From Streptomyces sp. RKND-216 (GTDB taxonomy: Bacteria > Actinomycetota > Actinomycetes > Streptomycetales > Streptomycetaceae), in the NCBI RefSeq assembly GCF_004795255.1, contig NZ_SSBQ01000002.1, positions 2,685,501 to 2,749,500 on the forward strand: a stretch of 64,000 bases of DNA. Direction: 5' to 3'. The position numbers were made by a program, and so were the translations under genes. Below the pieces are notes generated by a model. It saw only the letters and a list, made by a program, of their open reading frames with translations, had not been told where the DNA came from and made no database searches. Every line of letters begins with the position of its first letter. The first letter of the stretch is position 1. Positions 16,297 to 24,122 of the stretch are shown here, piece after piece.

Positions 16297-16504
16297 CTAT
16301 CAGGGAAGGGGTAGATCCTGTGACGAGCTCTACGCGACCGAACAACCGGTGATGCCACCACCGCGTACGGGCCTGAAGCCGAACCGGTCAGGGCCCCGCC
16401 TCAGTTTCCGGCACTGCAAAAGGTTCCTGAGCGGTCCATGCAATTGGCAAGTGCAACGGAAGTATGGACCAGTCGCCCGCAATACGAGCCCGACCGGCCC
16501 TCAC

Positions 16505-16523
16505 ATGCCAGATGCGTGCCAGA
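16505..16523. other. Candidate integrase arm-type site near attachment site 2
   Basis: TGCCAGA occurs twice, 11 bp apart (16506-16512 and 16517-16523), about 107 bp before attachment site 2. A further similar pair (GTGCCAT and GTGCCAC, 11 bp apart) lies to the right of the site at 16738-16755. Confidence 0.5.
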
Positions 16524-16629
16524 CGGGGCGGTCAGAGGAGGTCAATGGCGGACAGCGCGACGGGCCGGCGCCTCGGCTGCACGGGCGGTTGTTGCAGGTC
16601 AGCGACCCGGGCGCCCGCCTGCCACCCGT

Positions 16630-16681
16630 GATTCCCAAGCTTATAGCGCGGGTTCGATTCCCGTCGCCCGCTCCAACGACG
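16630..16681 (+). other. Attachment site 2: 3' half of tRNA-Gly(CCC)
   Basis: A 52-bp copy identical to 11491-11542, again with no tRNA 5' half. Together the two mark a 5.1-kb unit lying in tandem with the AICE. The intact tRNA should be left of the window. Confidence 0.88.
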
Positions 16682-16683
16682 AA

Positions 16684-16708
16684 GGCCCAGGTCACATACC
16701 TGGGCCTG
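16684..16708 (+). terminator. tRNA-type terminator hairpin
   Basis: A perfect 10-bp stem AGGCCCAGGT/ACCTGGGCCT with a five-base loop, two bases past the attachment core. It is likely the original terminator of the tRNA-Gly gene, now separated from its 5' half. Confidence 0.7.
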
Positions 16709-16857
16709 TTCGACGTCTAGACCAAATCTGCGGCACGTGCCATTCGCGTGCCACAAGGGCCCTGATTCACATGGGGGTTCACGCAACGCAGAACCTTCAT
16801 CGCCCTGATGCCCGTTCGTCTTGCATGCCGAGATGTCTTACGAGGCGGTGCTCACCG

Positions 16858-17220
16858 TCACGGAGCCGAGGGCGAAGTGAGGAGCTGCCCCATCGCTGCG
16901 AGGACGGATGGTTCGACCCGGTAGTAGATCCAGGTCCCTCGCCGCTCCGAGGTGAGCAGGCCGGCCTCTTTGAGCTTCTTGAGGTGGTGGGAGACGGTGG
17001 GCTGGGAGACGCCGACGTCGGAGATATCGCAGACGCAGGCTTCACCGGCCTGATGGGAGGCGATCGCGGAGAAGAGGCGCAGCCGTACGGGATCACCCAG
17101 GGCCTTGAACATGGGGGCGGACCGCTCTGCCTCCTCCGCGGTGAACGGGCGCTCCGTCAGCGGTGGGCAGCACGGCGTGACCTGCGACTCCACGACCGAC
17201 AGTTCGACTCTCTTTGCCAT
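16858..17220 (-). CDS. arsR: ArsR/SmtB-family arsenic repressor 1
   Basis: A 120-residue repressor. The winged helix is FKALGDPVRLRLFSAI...VSQPTVSHHLKKLKEAGLL. Metal-site Cys are visible as the N-terminal pair TPCCPPL (17, 18) and EACVCDI (62, 64), which resembles the Cys15/Cys16/Cys55 As(III) site of Corynebacterium ArsR. The ATG at 17220 directly abuts GGAGGT, an unusually short spacing; leaderless initiation or a start further in is possible. An ArsR box lies at 17230-17244, so autoregulation is likely. Confidence 0.92.
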   Translation of the reverse strand: MAKRVELSVVESQVTPCCPPLTERPFTAEEAERSAPMFKALGDPVRLRLFSAIASHQAGEACVCDISDVGVSQPTVSHHLKKLKEAGLLTSERRGTWIYYRVEPSVLAAMGQLLTSPSAP

Positions 17221-17229
17221 ACCTCCATT

Positions 17230-17244
17230 TTGACATATATCGAA
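17230..17244. promoter_or_regulatory. ArsR box upstream of arsR1
   Basis: TTGACATATATCGAA, an AT-rich island immediately upstream of arsR1. It shares the pattern TTGA-N5-ATCGAA with TTGATTTCCATCGAA at 18420-18434 in the divergent oxidoreductase promoter. Confidence 0.65.
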
Positions 17245-17265
17245 CTCCTTGCGGTAGCGGAGAAG

Positions 17266-17306
17266 GCCCTGGGCCGGGGCACCGCCTCGGTGCCCCGGCC
17301 CAGGGC
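17266..17306 (-). terminator. Strong terminator after oxidoreductase gene
   Basis: A perfect 18-bp stem, GCCCTGGGCCGGGGCACC with GGTGCCCCGGCCCAGGGC and a five-base loop, abutting the stop codon of the gene at 17307. It insulates arsR1 from upstream transcription. Confidence 0.85.
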
Positions 17307-18389
17307 TCACAGCCCGGCTGCACCCGGTGCCCGGTGGACGTGTGCTGCCAGGGGCGGGATGACGTGGTCGGCGTCGCGGCTGACGCCGCGGAGGGTGTTG
17401 GAGGCGAAGGAACGCTGGAACTCCAGTCCGAGGTAGACCAGGCCGGGGTGCGTGAGCGACAGGCCGCCGCTGTGCACTGGGCCTCCGCCGTCGCCCAGGG
17501 CGCCGTCGAGGGTTCGGAGGTAGGGCAGGTCGGGGCGGTATCCGGTCGCCAGCAGCACCACGTCGACGCTTTCCCGGGTTCCGTCGTCCCAGATGACCGA
17601 CTCGCCCTCGAGACGCGTGAGCATCGGCCTGCGGTGCCACCGTCCGGAGTGAAGCGCGTTCTGGTAGTCGCCCGGATCGAGGACGAGGGTGCCGGGGAGG
17701 ACGTGTGCGAGCCAGGCTGGCGGGAGGTGGTCGAATCCGGTGGTCGTCAGCCAGTGGTGGAGGTCCTTTCCGCCGCGGACCTGTGGGAGGAAGTGCAGCG
17801 GGGCGTGGGTGGCGAGGGTGACGGTGGCGACCCGGGCGAGTTCGTGGCCGACCTGGACGGCGGAGTTGCCGCCACCGACCACGACGATGCGCTTGCCGGC
17901 GTAGGGCTGGGGGTCGTGGTAGTCGGCGACGTGCAGGACCTCGCCGGCGAAGCCCTCCTGGCCGAGTAGTTCGGGTCGCGCCGGGTTGCCGAAGGCGCCG
18001 GTGGCGGCCACGATTCCGGCGGCGGTCATGCGGTGGCCGTCCGCGGTGCGGATGGCGAAGCCGGCTTCGTCGGCCTCGACCACCTCCACGCGGGCGCGTG
18101 TGCGGATGTCCACCTGGAGGCGCTCGGCGTAGCGCACGAGGTAGTCGGCGATCTCGTCGCGGTGCGGGTAGCGGTTGCCGTCTCCGCCGAGCGGGAGGTC
18201 GGGGAGGGCGCTGAAGCGAGCGGGGGAGAAGAGGGTGAGGCTGTCGTAGTAGCGCGGCCAGGACCCGGTCGTCCGGCCGGAGCCCTCGAGTACTACCGGT
18301 TCCGTTCCGAGTGCCTTGGCGGCGCGTGCCGCGGCCAGTCCGGACTGCCCTCCTCCGATGATTGCGACGTCGACGTGTTCTGTCGCCAC
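17307..18389 (-). CDS. FAD/NAD(P)-dependent monooxygenase-like oxidoreductase, ArsO type (1)
   Basis: A 360-residue flavoprotein. The FAD dinucleotide-binding motif is IIGGGQSGLAAA (about residues 9-20); the NAD(P)H motif is VVVGGGNSAVQVG (about 174-186); a late ATGYRPD completes the fold. It resembles flavin-containing monooxygenase-like proteins called ArsO in Streptomyces arsenic clusters, whose exact reaction is not settled. It starts with GTG at 18389 with AAGGAG upstream and is divergent from the gene at 18493 across a region with ArsR-like sites. Confidence 0.85.
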   Translation of the reverse strand: MATEHVDVAIIGGGQSGLAAARAAKALGTEPVVLEGSGRTTGSWPRYYDSLTLFSPARFSALPDLPLGGDGNRYPHRDEIADYLVRYAERLQVDIRTRARVEVVEADEAGFAIRTADGHRMTAAGIVAATGAFGNPARPELLGQEGFAGEVLHVADYHDPQPYAGKRIVVVGGGNSAVQVGHELARVATVTLATHAPLHFLPQVRGGKDLHHWLTTTGFDHLPPAWLAHVLPGTLVLDPGDYQNALHSGRWHRRPMLTRLEGESVIWDDGTRESVDVVLLATGYRPDLPYLRTLDGALGDGGGPVHSGGLSLTHPGLVYLGLEFQRSFASNTLRGVSRDADHVIPPLAAHVHRAPGAAGL

Positions 18390-18402
18390 AGCAACTCCTT
18401 GG

Positions 18403-18475
18403 TTCGACGATTGTCTATGTTGATTTCCATCGAAGCAGGTGTCATGCTGAACGCACAACATCGACAACAGTCGAA
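18403..18475. promoter_or_regulatory. Divergent promoter with paired 20-bp inverted operators
   Basis: TTCGACGATTGTCTATGTTG (18403-18422) and CAACATCGACAACAGTCGAA (18456-18475) are inverted copies of one 20-bp element with three mismatches. An ArsR-box-like TTGATTTCCATCGAA (18420-18434) overlaps the first. This arrangement would let one regulator control both divergent flavoprotein genes. Confidence 0.65.
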
Positions 18476-18492
18476 TCACTGAGGGAGTCGTC

Positions 18493-19863
18493 GTGACCAC
18501 GTCCGCCACCACACATGACCCGAACCTGCCCGTCGTGGTGATCGGGGCAGGCCCCGTCGGGCTGGCCGCCGCAGCGCACCTGCTGGAACGCGGGATCGAG
18601 CCTCTTGTCCTGGAGGCCGGCGCCCGGCCCGGCGCGACCGTGCGCGAGTGGGCGCATGTACGGCTGTTCTCGCCCTGGTCGGAGGTGACGGACCCGGCGG
18701 CGGAGAAGCTGCTCGCGCCCACCGGCTGGGTGCGGCCCGACGGCGCCTCCTACCCCACCGGCGGCGACTGGGCCGAGCGGTACCTGCAGCCGCTGGCCGA
18801 GGCGCTCGGCGACCACCTCCGCCTCGGCGTGCGGGTCACCGGCGTCTCCCGTGCCGGACGGGACCGCGTCGTGGACGCCGACCGTGAGCAGCAGCCGTTC
18901 ACCGTTCACGTGACCGACGCCGACGGGGGAGAGGAGCGCCTGTTGGCCCGCGCGGTGATCGACGCCTCCGGCACCTGGGCCACCCCCAGTCCACTCGGCG
19001 CCGACGGCCTCCACGTCCCCGGGGAACGCGCCGCAGCGGCGCGGATCAGCTACCGCGTGCCTGACCTGCGCACTGCGGAGGCGCGCGAGCGATACGCGGG
19101 GAAGCGGATCGCCGTCCTCGGCTCCGGCGCGTCCGCCTTCACCGCCCTGGCCCAGTTCGCCCAGCTGTCGGCAGAGGACCCCGGCACGCATGTGCTCTGG
19201 GTGCTGCGGCGCGGTCTCGGCAGCGACACGTTCGGCGGCGGCGAGGCCGACCAGCTCCCCGAGCGCGGCGCGCTGGGGCTGCGCGCCAAGGCCGCCGTCG
19301 AGGCCGGCCACGCCACCGCCGTCACCGGCTTCCGCACGTCCGCCGTCCAACAGGACGGGGACGGCCGTCTGGCGCTGACAGGAGAGGACGGCCGACGGCT
19401 GGAAGGCGTCGACGAGGTCGTCGCGCTCACCGGATTCCGCCCGGACCTGTCGTTCCTGACCGAGCTGCGCCTCGGCCTCGACGAACGCCTCCAGGCCCCC
19501 GTGGAGTTGGCGCCGCTGATCGACCCGAACGTGCACTCCTGCGGCACCGTCTACCCCCACGGTGTGAAGGAGCTGACCCACCCCGAACAGGACGTGTACC
19601 TGGCCGGCATGAAGAGCTACGGCCGCGCGCCGACGTTCCTGGCGCTGACCGGCTACGAGCAGGTCCGCTCCATCGCCGCCGCCCTGGCCGGCGACCACGA
19701 GGCCGCCTCACGTGTCGAGTTGACCCTCCCGGAGACCGGAGTGTGCGGCGGCGCCGGCCTGTTCGACGAGGAGGAGACAGAGGAACCCGAGGGCGGTGGC
19801 TGCTGCGCAGCCCCCGCCACGCTCCAGATCGACGGCACGACCACCTCCCCGGGGAAGTGCTGA
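18493..19863 (+). CDS. FAD-dependent oxidoreductase with Cys-rich C-terminus, arsenic-linked
   Basis: A 456-residue flavoprotein starting with GTG. FAD motif VVIGAGPVGLAAAAHL (about 15-30), NAD(P) motif IAVLGSGASAFTAL (about 200-215), and ALTGFRPD near residue 315. The last 45 residues are unusual: a Cys-containing ETGVCGGAGLF, an acidic stretch, GGGCCAAP and a terminal GKC. Such Cys pairs could bind As(III). It is followed seven bases later by an MFS gene, so the two likely form an operon whose product is exported. The substrate is not known. Confidence 0.82.
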   Translation: MTTSATTHDPNLPVVVIGAGPVGLAAAAHLLERGIEPLVLEAGARPGATVREWAHVRLFSPWSEVTDPAAEKLLAPTGWVRPDGASYPTGGDWAERYLQPLAEALGDHLRLGVRVTGVSRAGRDRVVDADREQQPFTVHVTDADGGEERLLARAVIDASGTWATPSPLGADGLHVPGERAAAARISYRVPDLRTAEARERYAGKRIAVLGSGASAFTALAQFAQLSAEDPGTHVLWVLRRGLGSDTFGGGEADQLPERGALGLRAKAAVEAGHATAVTGFRTSAVQQDGDGRLALTGEDGRRLEGVDEVVALTGFRPDLSFLTELRLGLDERLQAPVELAPLIDPNVHSCGTVYPHGVKELTHPEQDVYLAGMKSYGRAPTFLALTGYEQVRSIAAALAGDHEAASRVELTLPETGVCGGAGLFDEEETEEPEGGGCCAAPATLQIDGTTTSPGKC

Positions 19864-19869
19864 ACCACG

Positions 19870-21084
19870 GTGCCTTCACTGGACGCGCGGGCGGGTGTGA
19901 CCGGAACGGGGGTCCGATCACACCCGCCCGCCGTTCTGCCCGCGCTCTGTCTGACCCAGATCACCAGCTGGGGCATCCTCTACTACGCCTTCCCTGTCCT
20001 GCTGCCCGACATCACCGCCGCCACCGGCTGGTCCGCCACCGCGGCCACCGCTGCCTTCTCCGCGGCCCTGCTCGTCTCCGCACTCGTCGGATTGCCACTG
20101 GGCCGCGTGCTGGACCGGCGGGGACCACGGGCGGTGATGACCACGGGCTCCGTTCTCGGTGCCGTCTCGCTCCTCGCCGTAGCCGCGGCGCCGAATCTCG
20201 TGGTCTTCGGCGCCGCGTGGCTCCTGGCCGGGCCGGCGATGGCCGCGACCTTCTACCACCCTGCCTTCGCCGCCCTCACCCGCTGGTGGGGTGCGCACCG
20301 AGTCCGCGCGCTCACCGTGGTGACCCTCGCCGGCGGACTGGCCAGCACCGTCTTCGCCCCGCTGACGGCAGTCCTGGCGCAGGAGTTGTCCTGGCGGGTC
20401 ACCTACCTCGTCCTGGCGGTGGTGCTGGCCGCCGTCACCGTCCCGGCCCACGCCCTGGCCCTGCGCGCGCCTTGGCCACCCGCGCCGACCGCAGGATCCT
20501 CGGCAGGCACGCCCGTGCAGGTCGCGCGCAGCCGGCCGTTCCTCCTGCTCGCCACTGCCCTGACGCTGTCCGGATTCGCGGTGTACGCGGTGGTGATCGG
20601 ACTCGTCCCCCTGATGCTGGAGCGTGGCGCCAGTACCACCACCGCCGCCTGGGCGCTCGGTCTCTCGGGTGCAGGCCAGACGTTCGGCCGCACGCTGTAC
20701 GCGGCGCTCGCCCGACGCACCGGCACCACCACCCGCACCGTCTCCCTGCTCGCAGCAGGAGGCGCCACCACAGCAGCCCTCGGCCTCGTGCCGGGTCCCG
20801 TCCCGCTGCTGGTCGCCCTCGCGGTCCTGGCCGGCATGGTCCGCGGCAACCTCACCCTCCTCCAGGCAACCGCGGTATCCGACCGCTGGGGGACCGCTCA
20901 CTACGGAAGCCTGTCCGCGATCCTCGCTGCGCCCGTCACCATCGCCGCCGCTCTCGCCCCCTGGGCCGCCGCCGCACTCATGGGCCCCTTCGGTGGCTAT
21001 CCGCATGTGTTCGCCGCGCTTGCCGTCGTTTCGGCCGTCGCCGCCGTACTGGCGCTGGGCACCCGTGTCTCCTCCGGCGCCTAA
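19870..21084 (+). CDS. MFS transporter, arsenic-island
   Basis: A 404-residue major facilitator with about twelve membrane helices. The cytoplasmic loop signature between helices 2 and 3 is visible as GLPLGRVLDRRGPRAVMT (about residues 76-93). It starts with GTG six bases after the flavoprotein stop, suggesting coupled expression and a shared substrate, possibly an oxidised or conjugated arsenical. It ends 11 bases from the convergent gene at 21096. Confidence 0.85.
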   Translation: MPSLDARAGVTGTGVRSHPPAVLPALCLTQITSWGILYYAFPVLLPDITAATGWSATAATAAFSAALLVSALVGLPLGRVLDRRGPRAVMTTGSVLGAVSLLAVAAAPNLVVFGAAWLLAGPAMAATFYHPAFAALTRWWGAHRVRALTVVTLAGGLASTVFAPLTAVLAQELSWRVTYLVLAVVLAAVTVPAHALALRAPWPPAPTAGSSAGTPVQVARSRPFLLLATALTLSGFAVYAVVIGLVPLMLERGASTTTAAWALGLSGAGQTFGRTLYAALARRTGTTTRTVSLLAAGGATTAALGLVPGPVPLLVALAVLAGMVRGNLTLLQATAVSDRWGTAHYGSLSAILAAPVTIAAALAPWAAAALMGPFGGYPHVFAALAVVSAVAAVLALGTRVSSGA

Positions 21085-21095
21085 CAGGCCCGGCG

Positions 21096-22160
21096 TCAGC
21101 GGTGCAGCTCGTCGGCGATCTGGTGCGCCGCGTCGCGGGCGGGGCGGCCGACGCCGATGAGAGTGGCGGAGGCGGGACCGGTCCAGTCGCCGTAGCCCAG
21201 CAGGTGCAGGCGTGGTTCGGCCATCGAGCGGGTGCCCTCGGTGGTGATGTGGCCTCGCGGTCCGCGCACGCCGAGCGGGGCGAGGTGGGCGAGCGCAGGG
21301 CGGAAGCCGGTGCACCAGATGATCGTGTCGGCAGGGGCGCGGGAGCCGTCGGACCACTGGGGTCCCTGCTCGGTGAGGCGGCTGAACATCCTTCGTGCGG
21401 GGAGCAGTCCGCGGTCGCGGGCCCGCCGTACGGGCGGTACGGCGACGATGTCGCCGAGCGAGGCGACTCCGCCGGTGTCCGTATCACCCTGGTCCAGGGC
21501 GCGGCGGCGGGCGGTGGCGACGTCGAAGAGGACGCGGCCGTCGATGTCGTCGGCGAGGTAGCGGGGTGGCCGGCGTGTGGCCCAGGTGAGTTCGATGTCG
21601 TCGTGGGCGGCGAGGTCGGCGGCGATCTGTGCGCCGGAGTTGCCACCGCCGACCACGAGAACGTGCTGGCCTGCGAAGTCGTTGGGGCTGCGGTAGCGGG
21701 TGGTGTGCAACTGGCGCCCGCGGAAGGCGGCGGCGCCCGGGACGGCCGGGAGGAAGGGACGCGACCAGGTGCCTGTCGTGCTGATGACCGCGCGGGCGCG
21801 CCAGTCGCCGGCGTCGCTCTCGATCCGCAGCCGCGGACCGTCCCGGCGTACGGCGTGTACGCGGGCGCCGTGCTGGATGGGGAGTTCGTAGCGCTTTTCG
21901 TAGTCGGCGAGGTACTCCACCACGTGCCCGGCGTCGGGGTAGGGCTCGCCGGGCTGGGCGGGCATCAGGCGACCGGGCAGCGAGGAGTAGGCAGCTGGGC
22001 TGAACAGGCGCAGGGAGTCCCAGGCGTGCTGCCAGGCACCGCCCGGGGCCGGTTGCGCATCGAGGACGACGAAGTCCAGCCTCTGGCGGCGCAGGTGGTA
22101 GCCGGCGGCGAGTCCTGCCTGGCCGCCGCCGACCACCACCACATCCGCGTACTGCGTCAC
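21096..22160 (-). CDS. FAD/NAD(P)-dependent oxidoreductase, ArsO type (2)
   Basis: A 354-residue flavoprotein starting with GTG (MTQYADVVVVGGGQAG). FAD motif VVVGGGQAGLAAG (about 8-20), NAD(P) motif VLVVGGGNSGAQIA (about 167-180), and IIWCTGFRPA near residue 290. It is the same family as the gene at 17307 but clearly diverged. It begins four bases after the ACR3 gene stop and so belongs to the arsR2-ACR3 operon. Confidence 0.87.
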   Translation of the reverse strand: MTQYADVVVVGGGQAGLAAGYHLRRQRLDFVVLDAQPAPGGAWQHAWDSLRLFSPAAYSSLPGRLMPAQPGEPYPDAGHVVEYLADYEKRYELPIQHGARVHAVRRDGPRLRIESDAGDWRARAVISTTGTWSRPFLPAVPGAAAFRGRQLHTTRYRSPNDFAGQHVLVVGGGNSGAQIAADLAAHDDIELTWATRRPPRYLADDIDGRVLFDVATARRRALDQGDTDTGGVASLGDIVAVPPVRRARDRGLLPARRMFSRLTEQGPQWSDGSRAPADTIIWCTGFRPALAHLAPLGVRGPRGHITTEGTRSMAEPRLHLLGYGDWTGPASATLIGVGRPARDAAHQIADELHR

Positions 22161-22164
22161 GCCG

Positions 22165-23292
22165 TCACCGGTTGGCGGTAGCCGGCGTCGCCTCGGAGAA
22201 TGTGCGTCGCCAGGCGAGGGAGACGTAGACGAGAGCGACGAGCACCGGGACCTCGATCAGGGGGCCGACGACGCCGGAGAGCGCCTGGCCGGAGGTGACG
22301 CCGAACGTGGCGATGGCGACGGCGATGGCCAGTTCGAAGTTGTTGCCCGCCGCCGTGAACGCGAGGGTCGCGGTGCGGTCGTAGGCCATGCCGAGGGACT
22401 TGCCGAGGGCGAAGGCACCGAACCACATCAACGCGAAGTACACCAGCAGCGGCAGCGCGATGCGGGCGACGTCAAGCGGCCGCGAGGTGATGGTGCCGCC
22501 CTGCAGCGCGAAGAGGATCACGATCGTGAACAGCAGCCCGTACAGCGCGAACGGGCCGATACGCGGCAGGAATCGGGTTTCGTACGCCTCCCGGCCCATC
22601 TTGTTCTCGCCGAGGCGGCGGGTGAGGTAGCCGGCCAGGAGCGGGATGCCGAGGAAGATGGCGACGTTGAGCGCGATCTGCCACATCGAGATGTCGAGGT
22701 CCTGGCCGTCGCCGAGGCCCAGCCAGCCGGGGAGGAGTTCGAGGTAGAACCAGCCGAGCAGGCCGAAGGCGAGGACCTGGAAGACGGAGTTGAGCGCAAC
22801 GAGGACGGCGGCTGCCTCACGGTGACCGCAGGCGAGGTCGTTCCAGATGATCACCATGGCGATGCAGCGGGCGAGGCCGACGATGATCAGGCCGGTGCGG
22901 TACTCGGGCAGGTCCGGCAGGAAGATCCAGGCCAGGGCGAACATCACGGCTGGGCCCAGGACCCAGTTGACGACCAGTGAGGAGGCCATCAGCCTGCGAT
23001 CACCGGTGACGGCGTCGAGCTTGTCGTAGCGGACCTTGGCGAGCACCGGGTACATCATGATCAGTAGGCCGAGGGCGATGGGCAACGAGATGCCGCCGAC
23101 CTCCACCTTCGACAGCACGTCGTTCAGCCCGGGGATCAGCCGCCCGAGACCGAGGCCCACGGCCATCGCGGCGAGGATCCACACCGCCAGGAACCGGTCG
23201 AGCGTGGAGAGCTTGCCGACCACGCCTTCGCCGCCGGAGTCCGGCGGCGAAGGCGTGGTGGTGGGTGCGGAGTCGGTGCTAGTCACGGGCAC
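22165..23292 (-). CDS. acr3: ACR3-family arsenite efflux permease
   Basis: A 375-residue protein with about ten membrane helices that pumps As(III) out of the cell. Family features include the conserved Cys in GLARCIAMVIIWNDLACG (about residue 142), the FLGIPLLAGYLTRR stretch and the TAAGNNFELAIAVAIATFG motif. A hydrophilic N-terminal extension of about 25 residues precedes the first helix. It starts with GTG inside the end of arsR2 (10-base overlap), so translation is coupled to the repressor. Confidence 0.96.
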   Translation of the reverse strand: MPVTSTDSAPTTTPSPPDSGGEGVVGKLSTLDRFLAVWILAAMAVGLGLGRLIPGLNDVLSKVEVGGISLPIALGLLIMMYPVLAKVRYDKLDAVTGDRRLMASSLVVNWVLGPAVMFALAWIFLPDLPEYRTGLIIVGLARCIAMVIIWNDLACGHREAAAVLVALNSVFQVLAFGLLGWFYLELLPGWLGLGDGQDLDISMWQIALNVAIFLGIPLLAGYLTRRLGENKMGREAYETRFLPRIGPFALYGLLFTIVILFALQGGTITSRPLDVARIALPLLVYFALMWFGAFALGKSLGMAYDRTATLAFTAAGNNFELAIAVAIATFGVTSGQALSGVVGPLIEVPVLVALVYVSLAWRRTFSEATPATANR

Positions 23293-23618
23293 GACCTCTT
23301 CGTATCGGTGGCAAGGGTGGCACGGGCGGTCTCGGCCAGCTCACCGAGCGAGGCGGCCAGCGCGTCGATCACGTCGGGCCTGAGCTTGTAGTAGGTGAAG
23401 CGACCGCACGGCTCGGTCTCCACCACCCCGGCCTCACGCAGCACCCGCAGGTGGTTGGAGAGGTTCGTCTGCCGCGCACCGGTCTCCTCGACCAGATGCG
23501 TGGTGCACAGCGTCTCGTGGGCGAGCAGCTGCACGACACGGAGCCGGAGAGGGTCCGCGAGCACCCGGATCAGGTCGGCCCCAGGCGGGCTCAGCTCAGC
23601 TTTGGCTGACGTCATCAT
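23283..23618 (-). CDS. arsR: ArsR/SmtB-family arsenic repressor 2
   Basis: A 111-residue winged-helix repressor (VLADPLRLRVVQLLAHETLCTTHLVEETGARQTNLSNHLRVLREAGVV) with Cys 38 at the start of the recognition region, PCGRF in the wing and a Cys near the C-terminus. It heads the leftward operon arsR2-ACR3-oxidoreductase and diverges from arsC; the 90-base gap between them should hold its operator. Confidence 0.93.
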   Translation of the reverse strand: MMTSAKAELSPPGADLIRVLADPLRLRVVQLLAHETLCTTHLVEETGARQTNLSNHLRVLREAGVVETEPCGRFTYYKLRPDVIDALAASLGELAETARATLATDTKRSCP

Positions 23619-23708
23619 GGACTGATATTCTCACACCAGCCATCACTGACGCCAGTCGCTGCTGATCTCAGCGTGCGGCTTGCAGCCCGTCGAGAGAGAC
23701 TCCCCCTC

Positions 23709-24122
23709 ATGCCCGAAAAGCCCTCCGTCCTGTTCGTCTGCGTCCACAACGCGGGCCGTTCCCAGATGGCCGCCGCCTGGCTCACTCACTTGGCCGGCGA
23801 CCGGGTCGAGGTCCGCTCCGCCGGCTCCGCCCCGGCCGACCAGGTCAACCCCGCGGCCGTCGAGGCGATGCGCGAAGTCGGGATCGACATCACCGCCCGG
23901 ACCCCGAAGCTGCTCACCGTCGACGCCGTCCAGGCGTCGGACGTGTGCATCACGATGGGCTGCGGCGACGCGTGCCCCGTCTTCCCCGGCAAGCGCTACC
24001 TCGACTGGAAGCTCGACGACCCCGCGGGCCAGGGCGTCGAGGCCGTGCGCCCGATTCGCGACGAGATCAAGGCCCGCGTCGAAGAGCTCATCGTCGAGAT
24101 CGCCCCGGAGGCCGTGAAATGA
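23709..24122 (+). CDS. arsC: Arsenate reductase, low-molecular-weight phosphatase type
   Basis: A 137-residue enzyme reducing As(V) to As(III). The P-loop is VCVHNAGRSQM with nucleophile Cys 11 and Arg 17; the resolving Cys lie in CITMGCGDACPVF and the Asp in YLDWKLDDPAGQG. The ATG at 23709 gives the normal family start. Its stop overlaps the start of a decayed thioredoxin reductase gene (ATGA), which was probably its original electron donor; another host thioredoxin or mycoredoxin must now serve. Confidence 0.95.
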   Translation: MPEKPSVLFVCVHNAGRSQMAAAWLTHLAGDRVEVRSAGSAPADQVNPAAVEAMREVGIDITARTPKLLTVDAVQASDVCITMGCGDACPVFPGKRYLDWKLDDPAGQGVEAVRPIRDEIKARVEELIVEIAPEAVK

